In this document: one piece after another, positions 43,920-53,598 of the stretch
Numbering within the stretch: the stretch's first letter is position 1
Layout: every line of letters begins with the position of its first letter
Source of the DNA: Bacillus alkalicellulosilyticus
GTDB lineage: Bacteria > Bacillota > Bacilli > Bacillales > Bacillaceae_F
Reading direction: 5' to 3'
NCBI RefSeq assembly: GCF_002019795.1
Contig: NZ_KV917381.1
Span: forward strand, 927,210 to 991,209
DNA: 64,000 nucleotides
Program-made: the position numbers and the translations under genes
The notes under the pieces: model-generated
Database searches by the model: none
What the model was told of the DNA's origin: nothing
What the model saw: the letters and a program-made list of their open reading frames with translations, nothing else

Positions 43920-44941
43920 TACAGTCTAAACTGTTTTGGCCATTGGTCGTTCTAGCCGCCATTTTACTTTTCAATTTGATTTATAATCCAAGCTTTTTTG
44001 TAATTGAAGTGAGGAATGGCTATTTCACAGGAAACATAATCAATATATTAAATCGAGGTGCACCACTCATTCTTATTTCAATAGGGATGACTCTAGTGAT
44101 TGCAACAAAGGGGATCGACCTTGGAGTGGGGTCAGTCATTGCGATTTCAGGTGCCATTGGAGCAACAGTAGTGGGTGGGAGCTTGGGCTCTTCTGATTCG
44201 CTTTTTCCTTTGTTTTTAGCAATTGTGTTAGCTCTTGGGGTCGCTACTATCATGGGAGTGTGGAATGGGGTACTTATCTCTCGGCTTGGCATACAACCGA
44301 TTGTTGCGACCTTAATTCTCATGGTTGCTGGTCGAGGAATTGCACAGCTCATTACAAATGGGCAAATTACAACAGTATATTATAGTCCTTATTCCTTTAT
44401 CGGTGGGGGTTATTTATTTATGCTTCCGTTTTCTATTTATATTGTTGTGTTTGTTCTCTTACTTGCGATGTATTTAACACGACGAACATCATTAGGTTTG
44501 TTTATTGAATCTGTTGGTGGAAATCCAGAAGCAAGCAGACTTTCAGGTATTCATTCAAAAAACATCTTATTGTTCGTTTATTTATTTTGTGGGTTATGTG
44601 CCGGAATTGCTGGACTCATTTTAAGCTCTAATGTCATGAGTGCGGACGGAAACAATGCAGGACTTTGGTTTGAACTAGATGCCATCCTTGCTGTTGTTAT
44701 CGGAGGTACTTCACTTATGGGTGGACGATTTTATTTAATGGGAACGGTCATTGGAGCACTGATTATTCAAAGTTTAACAACAACGATTTATTCGATTGGT
44801 GTACCAGCTGAGACGATTTTAGTTGTAAAAGCCGTTGTTGTTTTGCTCGTATGTCTCTTACAATCGCCGGAATTTCGAAAGAAAGTGTCTGGTTTGTTTA
44901 CTAGGAAAACAGTGAGCAAAGACAAGGGAGTGACCTTATGA
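43916..44941 (+). CDS. YtfT-like sugar ABC transporter permease
   Basis: A 341-residue polytopic permease of the ribose/galactofuranose type. Signature segments: GMTLVIATKGIDLGVGSVIAI at about 58-78 and LDAILAVVIGGTSLMGGRFY near 260. The start overlaps the ATPase gene (ATGA) and its end overlaps the second permease, so all are translationally coupled. Forms a heterodimeric channel with the next gene. Confidence 0.92.
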   Translation: MIQSKLFWPLVVLAAILLFNLIYNPSFFVIEVRNGYFTGNIINILNRGAPLILISIGMTLVIATKGIDLGVGSVIAISGAIGATVVGGSLGSSDSLFPLFLAIVLALGVATIMGVWNGVLISRLGIQPIVATLILMVAGRGIAQLITNGQITTVYYSPYSFIGGGYLFMLPFSIYIVVFVLLLAMYLTRRTSLGLFIESVGGNPEASRLSGIHSKNILLFVYLFCGLCAGIAGLILSSNVMSADGNNAGLWFELDAILAVVIGGTSLMGGRFYLMGTVIGALIIQSLTTTIYSIGVPAETILVVKAVVVLLVCLLQSPEFRKKVSGLFTRKTVSKDKGVTL

Positions 44942-45924
44942 TGAAACTGGAAATAAACAATCGAATGATTCCTGTCCTCATCACTGTCGCATTGTTCTGT
45001 CTTATGTATACGTTTGGGTTAGCTAGATACGATAATTTTTCATCGCCTCAAGTTTTTATGAATCTATTTATAGATAATGCCTTTCTCATTATTGTGGCAG
45101 TAGGAATGACGTTTGTTATCTTATCTGGTGGAATTGACTTATCAGTTGGGTCGGTCATTGCTCTGACTAGTATGGTAGCAGCAAGCTTACTGATGGAAGG
45201 ATTATCGCCATGGATTGTCATACCGGTCGCTTTAATGGTAGGTCCCTTATTAGGCTTTCTTATGGGATGCTGTATCCACTTTTTCAACTTACAACCATTT
45301 ATCGTGACGTTAGGTGGAATGTTTCTGGCTCGGGGATTAAGCTTTGTCATCAGTGTACAGACGATAACGATTACTGATCCATTCTTTTATTATATGGCAA
45401 ATACAAGGATAGCAATTGGGAATTACTTTATCTCAATCAGCGTCATTATTGCTTTAGTTGTTGTTTGTTTCGCGATATATATTGCTCACTATACAAAGTT
45501 TGGGCGAAATGTGTATGCGATTGGTGGGAATGAACAATCGGCCATGCTAATGGGTTTACCTGTAGGACGAACGAAAATACTTGTTTATACCCTAAGTGGC
45601 TTTTGTGCGTCTCTGGCTGGTATTGTCTTTACATTCTATATGCTTTCTGGCTACGGCTTACATGCAAATGGGTTTGAGTTAAATGCGATTGCTGCAGTAG
45701 TTATCGGTGGCACATTACTGACAGGTGGGGTTGGATATGTAGCCGGAAGCGTGATAGGTGTCCTTATTTTAGGAACGATTCAATCTCTTATTGTATTTGA
45801 AGGCTCTCTCAGTGCCTGGTGGACAAGAATCGCGATTGGTTTTTTATTGCTATTGTTTATCGTTCTTCAACGAACGATTGTAATCAGAACAGAAGCGAAG
45901 AAAGATACAATCTCGACCCATTAG
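44938..45924 (+). CDS. YjfF-like sugar ABC transporter permease
   Basis: A 328-residue permease paralogous to the one before. GMTFVILSGGIDLSVGSVIA near 53-72 and LNAIAAVVIGGTLLTGGVGY near 244 are the conserved segments. The two-permease arrangement ytfT-yjfF distinguishes this system from ribose and xylose importers, which use one permease gene. Confidence 0.9.
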   Translation: MMKLEINNRMIPVLITVALFCLMYTFGLARYDNFSSPQVFMNLFIDNAFLIIVAVGMTFVILSGGIDLSVGSVIALTSMVAASLLMEGLSPWIVIPVALMVGPLLGFLMGCCIHFFNLQPFIVTLGGMFLARGLSFVISVQTITITDPFFYYMANTRIAIGNYFISISVIIALVVVCFAIYIAHYTKFGRNVYAIGGNEQSAMLMGLPVGRTKILVYTLSGFCASLAGIVFTFYMLSGYGLHANGFELNAIAAVVIGGTLLTGGVGYVAGSVIGVLILGTIQSLIVFEGSLSAWWTRIAIGFLLLLFIVLQRTIVIRTEAKKDTISTH

Positions 45925-45964
45925 CCGCTCGTTTCGAAACCAAATCATTCATTAATGAGTTTAC

Positions 45965-46032
45965 TAGAGAAAATGACGTTGGTATCACACTATAGTTCAA
46001 CTAGATTACCATGTAGACGGTCATTTTCTCTA
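45965..46032 (+). terminator. Hairpin between transporter and GH43 genes
   Basis: Arms TAGAGAAAATGAC (45965-45977) and GTCATTTTCTCTA (46020-46032), 42-bp loop. No long T-run follows, so this may be a processing or attenuation site rather than a full terminator. Confidence 0.55.
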
Positions 46033-46064
46033 TGAAACTAAAAAAAGAGGAGGAAAAAAACGAA

Positions 46065-49000
46065 ATGATAGGAAATCAATATTTTAGTTGGAACCGTATG
46101 AAGAAGAAGAGTAAGAAACCAATTATTTTTGTCGTACTGTTTGCGTTGTTTATGAGCATTTTTCCTACCAATCTATTATTTGCGCAAGCAAGTAATAGTA
46201 CCTTTGAGAATCCGGTGATATGGGCTGATGTTCCAGATCCAAGTGTGATAAGAGTAGGAAACACGTATTATATGTCTAGTACGACCATGCATATGAACCC
46301 AGGTGTTCCAATCATGAAGTCCCATGACTTGATTAATTGGGAGATTGTAAACTATGTATATGATTATCTTGAAACAAATGATGAACAAGCTCTTAGAAAT
46401 GGAAAAAGTGAGTATGGGAATGGTTCGTGGGCAAGTAGTTTAAAGTATCACAACGGTACATTTTACTTAGGTGTCTTTTCTCATAGTGCAGGTAAGACAT
46501 ATATTTTTCAGACGGATGATATAGAAAATGGCGAGTGGACAAAATCAACGATTGATGGAGCATACCATGATTTATCGTTGTTGTTCGATGATGATGGACG
46601 AGTCTATATGGTTCACGGTACTAATAATATTCGAGTGACGGAACTTACCTCTGATGCAACGGCAATCAAAGAAGGTGGCTTAAATAAAGTCATTATATCT
46701 AATGCAAGTCAAATTGCAGGGTCTTCTTTTATCGTTCCTGCAGAAGGCGCACATGTACAAAAAATTGATGGAAAATACTATATCTTCCTTATCACCTGGC
46801 CACAAGGAAAAAATCGTACCCAGTTGGTGTATCGTGCCGATAGCATAGACGGGGAGTATGAAGGAAGAATTGCTTTAGATGACTCAGGTATTGCACAGGG
46901 TGGAATCGTGGATACCGTTAATGGAGATTGGTATGGATTTTTGTTCCAAGACCGAGGTGCTGTTGGACGAGTTCCTTTTCTAGTGCCAGTGAGTTGGGAG
47001 GATGAATGGCCGATTTTTGGGGAAGACGGCAAGGTTCCGACTGAAATGGCAATACCAATTGGTTCATCCATTCATAAAAATGCAATTGTTGCATCGGATG
47101 AGTTTTACCAGGCACCAAAAAAATCTGAGGAAATGACGATATTCTCGGCTTCATCCTATGCAGGAACTGACCTTATTGAAAACGGGGATATGGAAAATGG
47201 ACAAGACCCGTGGTCAGGAAATGGTGCTGCCACAGTTCAAATTACAGATGAAGAAGCTTATAGTGGAACTTTCAGTTTATTTACGACAGGAAGAGCAGCA
47301 ACAGGAGATGGCCCAAGACAGATGATAACAGGCAAGGTGAGTCCGAATGAGGAGTTCACATTCTCTGCAAAAGTAAAATATACAGAAGGGCCAGATGAAA
47401 AGATATTTAATATCGCAATCCAGAATGGTCCAAGCTGGCAGGGAATATCAGTGATGGGCTCTGCTACGATTAAAAAGGGAGAATGGGGCACGATTAAAGG
47501 AACGTATACGATTCCTGAAAATGCAGACTTATCTCAAACGTTTATCTTTATTGAGACACCATGGGTAGCAGACCCTGACCCAGTATTGGATTTACTAGAT
47601 TTCTATGTTGATGATATTTCTTTTGTAAACAATACTGAGGTGGACGAGCTTCTTGAAAACGGTGGAATAGAAGATGGCAAAGAGCCATGGACAGGAAATG
47701 GAGCAGCAACGGTTCATGTCACCGATGAAGAAGCCTACAGCGGGTCTTATAGCTTATTGACAACAGGGAGAGCAGCAACAGGAGACGGCCCAAAACAAGT
47801 GATTACTGGAAAAGTAAAAGTGGGTGAAGAGTATAAGTTTTCAGCAAAAGTAAAATATACGGAAGGCCCTAACCAAAAACGATTTAACTTTGCGATTCAA
47901 AATGGTCCAACATGGCAAGGAATATCGGTCATTGGAACAGCGATGTTAACAAAAGGGGAATGGGGCACGATTGAAGGAACGTACACGCTTCCTTTAAACA
48001 TCGATACATCAGAAACGTTCATCTTTATTGAAACACCGTGGGTAGCTAACCCAGATTCAGTAATTGACTTAATGGACTTTTATGTAGATGATGTTTCATT
48101 TGCGAAATTACCGTCTACACCAGAGAAAGAAAAGGACGGAGAATATGATGATAATGGCTCACGACTCCCATTAGTATGGCAATGGAACCATAATCCAGAT
48201 AACAATTTCTGGTCTCTTACTGAACGTACCGGTTATTTAAGACTTACAACAGGAAGAACAAGTACAAGTATTCTAGATGCGAGAAATACCCTTACCCAAA
48301 GAACGTTTGGTCCTGAAAGCTCTGGGAGGATTGCGATGGAGATCGGGAACATGAGAGATGGCGATGTTGCTGGTTTGGCAGCTTTCCAAAGAGACTATGG
48401 ATTTGTTGGGGTAAAAGCGGAAGGAAATCAAAAATCTATCGTAATGGTAGATGGCAGCTCTGAATCGCCAACAGTCATCGAGAGTATTCCTGTTACACAA
48501 GATCGAGTTTATTTTAAAGTTGATTTTGATTTTAAAGATAGAACCGATAAAGCGTATTTCTATTATAGTTTGAATGGAATCGAATGGACAGCTATAGGAA
48601 ATACACTTCAAATGCGTTATACGATACCTCATTTTATGGGATACCGCTTTGCGTTGTTTAATTACACAACAAAAAATCCAGGCGGATATGTTGATTTTGA
48701 TTATTTTAGAATAGATGACAAAATCACGGGAACGGATACATCAGAAACGGTCTTAAAAATTAGCTTAGATGATGTACCAGAGGTCATCGGTGCACCAAAT
48801 ATTGAATTTGAAGTTCCTGTCAGAATGGACCCATTACCAAATGGAGAATATTCATCTCTAACAGCTTCATTCAGCATTCCGAAAAAATTCAATGTCACGG
48901 GAGTAGATTTTCATTCTAGCAATATCGTTGGCAATAGCTCGTATACGTATTCTAACAATCAATTAAAGCTCAATGTAGTTGGAGATACTGTTGGCTTTAC

Positions 49001-51128
49001 TCACGAAGATTCAGATTTATTTGCAACCATAAAGCTTACAGTAAAAGATTTTGCTACTTCTAACAAAACGGAAGTGATTAAGACCGATTACGTAAAAGTA
49101 AGTGGAGGAAATATTGACTTTGATGTTCATGGTGCAAACGCAACAATTGGATTACAAAAAATAGAAACAGAGGCACTTGGCAAAATACCTGGATATTCAA
49201 ATCCACTCATTACTCACAAACTAGGAGCAGATCCAAATGTTCTCGTTCATAATGATAGAGTCTATATGTTTATGACCAATGATGAATTTCAATATGGTGA
49301 GAACGGAAATATCATTCAAAATAATTATAGCTACATTAATACGATAACTGTGATTTCTTCAGAGGACTTAATCAACTGGACTGATCACGGCGCAATTCCA
49401 GTCGCCGGTCCAAATGGTCCAGCAACATGGGCTAGTCAATCGTGGGCAGTCACAGTCACGGAGAAGGTGATTGACGGTAAAGAAAAATTCTTCCTCTATT
49501 TTTCAAATAACGCAAGCGGAGTAGGTGTTCTTACAGCAGACCATCCGCTTGGACCTTGGACAGACCCACGAGGCTCTGCCATTGTTGATAGGAATACGCC
49601 AGGTGGGGAAGATGTTGTCTGGGTATTTGACCCTGCCGTCTTTGTTGACGACGATGGACAAGGTTATTTGTATTATGGTGGAGGTGTACCGGGTGGGAAT
49701 AATCCAACAGAAGACCAACAAAGAAATCCAAAAACCGCTCGAGTCGTTAAATTAAGTGATGACATGATTAACATCGAAGGAAGAGCAGAGGCCATTGATG
49801 CGCCATTTATGTTTGAAGCGTCTGAAATGCATAAGTACAAGGATAAATACTATTTTTCATACAGTACCAATTTTTCATCGGCTTCTCGCTCACAGGACAT
49901 GCCTGGATCAGGTGAAATAGCCTACATGATTAGCGATAATCCTATGGGTCCATTCACGTATGTTGGTACCGTACTAAAAAATCCGTATCAGTATTTTGAG
50001 GTAGGCGGTAACAACCATCATGAGTTCTTTGAATTTAAAGGGCAATGGTATGTAGCGTATCATGCTCAAACCGTGGCTAAAGAACTGAATGTAGTACAAG
50101 GCTACCGTTCACCGCATTTAAACAAAATTGAGTATTTTAATAATGGCAACATGAAAGAGGTTAAGTTAGACATGGAAGGAGTTCCTCCAGTTGCAACTCT
50201 TAATCCATATGAAAGAACGGAAGCAGAGACAATTGCTTGGAACGCTGGCATTTCAACTGAGGTTTCCAATGCACCAGGAAGTATCTTGGAACAAGTGAAT
50301 TTACATGTGACGGATATTGAAAATGGCGATTGGGTCGCTGTCAGTCAAGTAGACTTTGGTGAAAAAGGAGCGAAAACGTTCCAAGCTAATGTGGCATCAA
50401 CTGTAGGGGGGACGATTGAATTACGTGTCGATAGCCCGGTAGGTGAGGTCATTGGAACATTAGATATCGAACCTACAGGTGGAGTACAACAATGGAAAGT
50501 ACTTGAAACCTCTGTAAGTAACGTAAAAGGAATAAGAAACATCTTCTTTATGTTTAGTGGAGAAGAAGGAGATACGAATCTATTTAACTTTGATTATTGG
50601 ATGTTTACTGAAGGAGCCGGTGACCCTGGAGACGGAGATGGAGATGGCGGTCCTGGAGATGGAGACGGAGATGGCGGTCCTGGAGATGGAGACGGAGATG
50701 GCGGTCCTGGAGATGGAGACGGAGATGGCGGTCCTGGAGATGGAGACGGAGATGGCGGTCCTGGAGATGGAGACGGAGATGGCGGTCCTGGAGACGGAGA
50801 CGGAGATGGCGGTCCTGGAGATGGAGACGGAGATGGCGGTCCTGGAGATGGAGACGGAGATGGCGGTCCTGGAGACGGAGACGGAGATGGCGGCCCTGGA
50901 GACGGAGACGGAGATGGCGCCCCGATAGACGGAGACCGAACACCAAAAGATGATTCGAAAGATCGACCATCCAATGATCGAACTGGGGATAGCAAACCTG
51001 ATGGAAAGGGTGGCATAAAACTACCAAGTACGGCAACAAATATGTATAACTATCTATTCGCAGGTATCGTATTACTATTCATTGGAGCTTTAATAGTGTA
51101 TCAATACAAAAGAAGAAAAGAGATGTAA
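46065..51128 (+). CDS. Cell-wall-anchored dual-GH43 arabinofuranosidase/xylosidase
   Basis: A 1,687-residue surface enzyme from ATG 46065 (AGAGGAGG, about 11 bp upstream). Order: signal peptide (1-40); GH43 domain 1 (47-360, WADVPDPSVIRVGNTYYM); two near-repeated CBM4/9-like modules (369-525, 527-684); a concanavalin-like module (692-886); a cohesin-like beta domain (892-1032); GH43 domain 2 (1046-1378, GADPNV, WVFDPAVFVDDDGQG, FEASEMHKYKDKYYF); a CBM6-like module (1384-1517); eleven GDGDGDGGP repeats; LPSTA sortase signal at 1653 with membrane helix and RRKEM. It likely strips arabinose from arabinoxylan or arabinan at the cell surface and feeds the transporter encoded upstream. Confidence 0.9.
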   Translation: MIGNQYFSWNRMKKKSKKPIIFVVLFALFMSIFPTNLLFAQASNSTFENPVIWADVPDPSVIRVGNTYYMSSTTMHMNPGVPIMKSHDLINWEIVNYVYDYLETNDEQALRNGKSEYGNGSWASSLKYHNGTFYLGVFSHSAGKTYIFQTDDIENGEWTKSTIDGAYHDLSLLFDDDGRVYMVHGTNNIRVTELTSDATAIKEGGLNKVIISNASQIAGSSFIVPAEGAHVQKIDGKYYIFLITWPQGKNRTQLVYRADSIDGEYEGRIALDDSGIAQGGIVDTVNGDWYGFLFQDRGAVGRVPFLVPVSWEDEWPIFGEDGKVPTEMAIPIGSSIHKNAIVASDEFYQAPKKSEEMTIFSASSYAGTDLIENGDMENGQDPWSGNGAATVQITDEEAYSGTFSLFTTGRAATGDGPRQMITGKVSPNEEFTFSAKVKYTEGPDEKIFNIAIQNGPSWQGISVMGSATIKKGEWGTIKGTYTIPENADLSQTFIFIETPWVADPDPVLDLLDFYVDDISFVNNTEVDELLENGGIEDGKEPWTGNGAATVHVTDEEAYSGSYSLLTTGRAATGDGPKQVITGKVKVGEEYKFSAKVKYTEGPNQKRFNFAIQNGPTWQGISVIGTAMLTKGEWGTIEGTYTLPLNIDTSETFIFIETPWVANPDSVIDLMDFYVDDVSFAKLPSTPEKEKDGEYDDNGSRLPLVWQWNHNPDNNFWSLTERTGYLRLTTGRTSTSILDARNTLTQRTFGPESSGRIAMEIGNMRDGDVAGLAAFQRDYGFVGVKAEGNQKSIVMVDGSSESPTVIESIPVTQDRVYFKVDFDFKDRTDKAYFYYSLNGIEWTAIGNTLQMRYTIPHFMGYRFALFNYTTKNPGGYVDFDYFRIDDKITGTDTSETVLKISLDDVPEVIGAPNIEFEVPVRMDPLPNGEYSSLTASFSIPKKFNVTGVDFHSSNIVGNSSYTYSNNQLKLNVVGDTVGFTHEDSDLFATIKLTVKDFATSNKTEVIKTDYVKVSGGNIDFDVHGANATIGLQKIETEALGKIPGYSNPLITHKLGADPNVLVHNDRVYMFMTNDEFQYGENGNIIQNNYSYINTITVISSEDLINWTDHGAIPVAGPNGPATWASQSWAVTVTEKVIDGKEKFFLYFSNNASGVGVLTADHPLGPWTDPRGSAIVDRNTPGGEDVVWVFDPAVFVDDDGQGYLYYGGGVPGGNNPTEDQQRNPKTARVVKLSDDMINIEGRAEAIDAPFMFEASEMHKYKDKYYFSYSTNFSSASRSQDMPGSGEIAYMISDNPMGPFTYVGTVLKNPYQYFEVGGNNHHEFFEFKGQWYVAYHAQTVAKELNVVQGYRSPHLNKIEYFNNGNMKEVKLDMEGVPPVATLNPYERTEAETIAWNAGISTEVSNAPGSILEQVNLHVTDIENGDWVAVSQVDFGEKGAKTFQANVASTVGGTIELRVDSPVGEVIGTLDIEPTGGVQQWKVLETSVSNVKGIRNIFFMFSGEEGDTNLFNFDYWMFTEGAGDPGDGDGDGGPGDGDGDGGPGDGDGDGGPGDGDGDGGPGDGDGDGGPGDGDGDGGPGDGDGDGGPGDGDGDGGPGDGDGDGGPGDGDGDGGPGDGDGDGAPIDGDRTPKDDSKDRPSNDRTGDSKPDGKGGIKLPSTATNMYNYLFAGIVLLFIGALIVYQYKRRKEM
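50628..50924 (+). repeat. Eleven 27-bp tandem repeats (GDGDGDGGP linker)
   Basis: Ten exact-length units encoding GDGDGDGGP plus an eleventh with GAP. Differences are almost all silent GAT/GAC swaps. The Asp/Gly linker spans the cell wall between the catalytic modules and the sortase anchor and may bind calcium. Copy number is likely to vary between strains. Confidence 0.95.
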
Positions 51129-51144
51129 GAATAGTAAATGAAAG

Positions 51145-51184
51145 AGGTGAGACAAAGGTGAAATAACCTTTGTCTCACCTTTTT
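51145..51184 (+). terminator. Rho-independent terminator
   Basis: AGGTGAGACAAAGGT/ACCTTTGTCTCACCT stem, loop GAAATA, then TTTTT, after the GH43 gene. Confidence 0.92.
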
Positions 51185-51320
51185 GCTATTCAAAAATTGG
51201 TCCAATAGTAACAACGGATACTAAATAAATCCCTCAAAAAAAAGTAATAGTTTTACTTTAAAAGTTTATGAATACGTCGATAATAAAGATAACTAGGTAA
51301 CTATCAAGTGGAGGTGTATG

Positions 51321-53321
51321 ATGAAAATTTTAAAAATATACAGAATAAATACAATTACTAGAAAGTTTATGGTGATTACTACCTTATCTTTAATGGCACT
51401 GCTTACGGCATTATTTTTATTTCGTTATAATCAAGTCATTACACCGATCGAACAGCAGTATTTGAATGAAGGAAAAAGCTTAGCTGTGTCGTTAGCAAAA
51501 ACAATTGAAGGTGTTACCGAAGTAGATTTAAAAAATGGTGTGACTTTAGGTGATGGAGCATATAAATCAGGTTCTACATTAAAACAGATGTTATTTAATG
51601 ATAGTTTAACAGTCTATCAAGGTGCCGAAGACGTTGCAAAAATGAGAACGGAAGACACTGTTTATGCAGAGGCGAAACAGCTTATTTTTGATGGTAGAGA
51701 AATTCCTATGTGGCAATATGAGTTGAAATACGAGAGCGAATTTGATGTGTATACTGATGAACGTTGGCAAAGAGTGATTGATAGTTATTTGATTTCTGAT
51801 TCGATTGTGTTTGCGCTTCCAATCTTTTATTCAGAGAATCAAGATGTTGTAGGTTATATCCCGACACATAATACAGAGTATAGTTTGATTGGTACGGAAT
51901 CTAAAGATCAGTGGGGAACAGAAGGGATACTAAGCCAAAAGTATCGAGCGAATCGAGTGTTCAATGATGCGATCGGTTACAATGCTGCAGCTAATACGAA
52001 TACAGAAGAGCCATTTGTACAAATGTACGACCGTGTTATTGAGGGGAAGATTGTGAAAATGTGGGATATTTCCTATCCGCTTTATTTTGACGGTCAGCAT
52101 TGGGGAGCGGTACGTGTTGCTAAATCTCAGACTAAGCTAAGTGAAGCCATTGCCATCCAAAGAAACCAAATGATTGTTCAATACTCTATTATTTTTACAA
52201 GCACTCTTGTTTTAATTTTTACACTAAGTACATTACTTGTGAAGAGGCGATTAGATTCAATCATGAAAACAGCAAGTACTGTTTTTGAAAATGAGAAATT
52301 GGATTTAACTCAAATATTTGATAGTAACGGAAATGATGAAATTTCACGTCTATCGTCTTCATTAAATCAAATGATCGATTATACAAAAAGGTTAGTTAGA
52401 TCGATATCCACTGTAGCAAATGAAGTTTCACACTCTTCTGTCATGATGAATGAAAATGTTGATAAAACGGTGTTGTCAGCAGACCAATTTTATTTAACGA
52501 TTCAAGAAGTGAAAACTAACTCTGAAAGACAAGCGGCTAGTTCTAAAGAAGGAGCAACAGCTATGGAAGAGATTGCTTCTGGTGTTCAAAGAATCTCAGA
52601 ATCCACTGCAGAGATAGCTTATTCCTCAAGCAATGTGGTGAATCAGTTGGTGACGGGGAATGAACAAATCGACAGCATTGTAGAACAAATGACAGCCTTA
52701 AGAAATTCCTCTTTAGAAACGAAGGGGACAATCGAAAAGTTAAATGAACTATCTCAAAATATTGGTGAATTTGCTTCAATGATTACAGACATTTCCAATC
52801 AGACTAACATCATTTCTATGAATGCCTCTATTGAAGCAAGTCGTTCAGGTGAAAGCGGTAAAGGTTTTAAAGTCATTGCTGAGGAAGTTCGTAATTTATC
52901 ATCGGAGACAAGGCATTCTTCTGAAAAAATCGTACAGGCGATAGCTGAAATTCAAGTTTTTACGCAACAAGCGGTTGCTCAAATGGAGAATAATACTATG
53001 GATGTCGAAGATAGTGTACAGAAGGTAAATGAAATAGGAGATGCAATGAGAACCGTATTACAAAATACACATGATATTGATGTGAGTGTTCAAGAGGTAT
53101 CTGCTTCTTCACAAGAAATATCCGCTGGGGTAGAGGAAGTATCTGCTTCAATGGAAGAAATGTCAGATATCTCTGGGAAATCTGCCTCGCATACGATGAC
53201 TGCTGTTGGTTCTTATGAAGACCAATTACAAATATTAAATAATATTTCTCAGTCTGCTAATCAATTAGGAAAGCTTGCATCTAAGCTTCAAGAAGGAGTA
53301 CGTAGTTTTAAAATTACGTGA
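51321..53321 (+). CDS. Methyl-accepting chemotaxis protein
   Basis: A 666-residue chemoreceptor. I prefer the second of two adjacent ATG codons (51321) for spacing from GTGGAGG. Membrane helix at about 15-35, a large external sensor with Tll0287-like/Cache character (VITPIEQQYLNEGKSLAVSL, DISYPLYFDGQHWGAVRVAK), second helix near 285-305, HAMP, then the signalling domain with the conserved hairpin QTNIISMNASIEASRSGESG. It may steer cells toward sugars or acids released by the neighbouring hydrolases; the ligand is not readable. Confidence 0.92.
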   Translation: MKILKIYRINTITRKFMVITTLSLMALLTALFLFRYNQVITPIEQQYLNEGKSLAVSLAKTIEGVTEVDLKNGVTLGDGAYKSGSTLKQMLFNDSLTVYQGAEDVAKMRTEDTVYAEAKQLIFDGREIPMWQYELKYESEFDVYTDERWQRVIDSYLISDSIVFALPIFYSENQDVVGYIPTHNTEYSLIGTESKDQWGTEGILSQKYRANRVFNDAIGYNAAANTNTEEPFVQMYDRVIEGKIVKMWDISYPLYFDGQHWGAVRVAKSQTKLSEAIAIQRNQMIVQYSIIFTSTLVLIFTLSTLLVKRRLDSIMKTASTVFENEKLDLTQIFDSNGNDEISRLSSSLNQMIDYTKRLVRSISTVANEVSHSSVMMNENVDKTVLSADQFYLTIQEVKTNSERQAASSKEGATAMEEIASGVQRISESTAEIAYSSSNVVNQLVTGNEQIDSIVEQMTALRNSSLETKGTIEKLNELSQNIGEFASMITDISNQTNIISMNASIEASRSGESGKGFKVIAEEVRNLSSETRHSSEKIVQAIAEIQVFTQQAVAQMENNTMDVEDSVQKVNEIGDAMRTVLQNTHDIDVSVQEVSASSQEISAGVEEVSASMEEMSDISGKSASHTMTAVGSYEDQLQILNNISQSANQLGKLASKLQEGVRSFKIT

Positions 53322-53335
53322 GTCTCTTATTAAAC

Positions 53336-53426
53336 GGGTGAGACAAAAGGTTTATTTTTAGAGGGCACTGGAAAAGTTAGGTTTTTAACTTTTTCAGTGT
53401 CCTCGACTTTTACCTTTGTTTCACCC
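53336..53426 (+). terminator. Nested terminator hairpins after the chemoreceptor gene
   Basis: Outer arms GGGTGAGACAAAAGGT/ACCTTTGTTTCACCC; inner stem GAGGGCACTGGAAAAGTTA/TAACTTTTTCAGTGTCCTC (53361-53404). Confidence 0.8.
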
Positions 53427-53476
53427 TCTTTGTATTAGGTTTGAAGCGATATTCTATTACACGTTATAATTACCTG

Positions 53477-53505
53477 TTGACGCTCTAAAAAGAACTGTGT
53501 ATAGT
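53477..53505 (+). promoter_or_regulatory. SigA-type promoter of the nickel/metallophore ABC operon
   Basis: TTGACG, 17-bp spacer, TATAGT, 94 bp before the binding-protein start. The best consensus promoter I found in the window. Confidence 0.7.
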
Positions 53506-53598
53506 AAAAAAATGAAAATAGTAATTATTACGGTTTGTAGAATTTTGAACAGACTGAAGTAATCATAAATACATAGAAAAAACTAGGAGTGGAGTAAA

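Noticed and set aside
46032-46064. Upstream ATG of the GH43 gene (46032).
   Set aside because: It lies in the arm of an inverted repeat without a ribosome site, while AGAGGAGG precedes the ATG at 46065.
50628-50924. Regular repeats that might suggest a CRISPR array.
   Set aside because: The units are contiguous with no unique spacers and are in frame with the surface protein; it is a coding tandem repeat.
50557-51039. Three long open frames overlapping the tandem repeat (one plus strand, two minus strand; Pro/Ser-, His/Leu- or Met/Glu-rich).
   Set aside because: They are mirror readings of the 27-bp GDGDGDGGP repeats in the GH43 gene; any frame stays open in such a repeat and no ribosome site precedes them.
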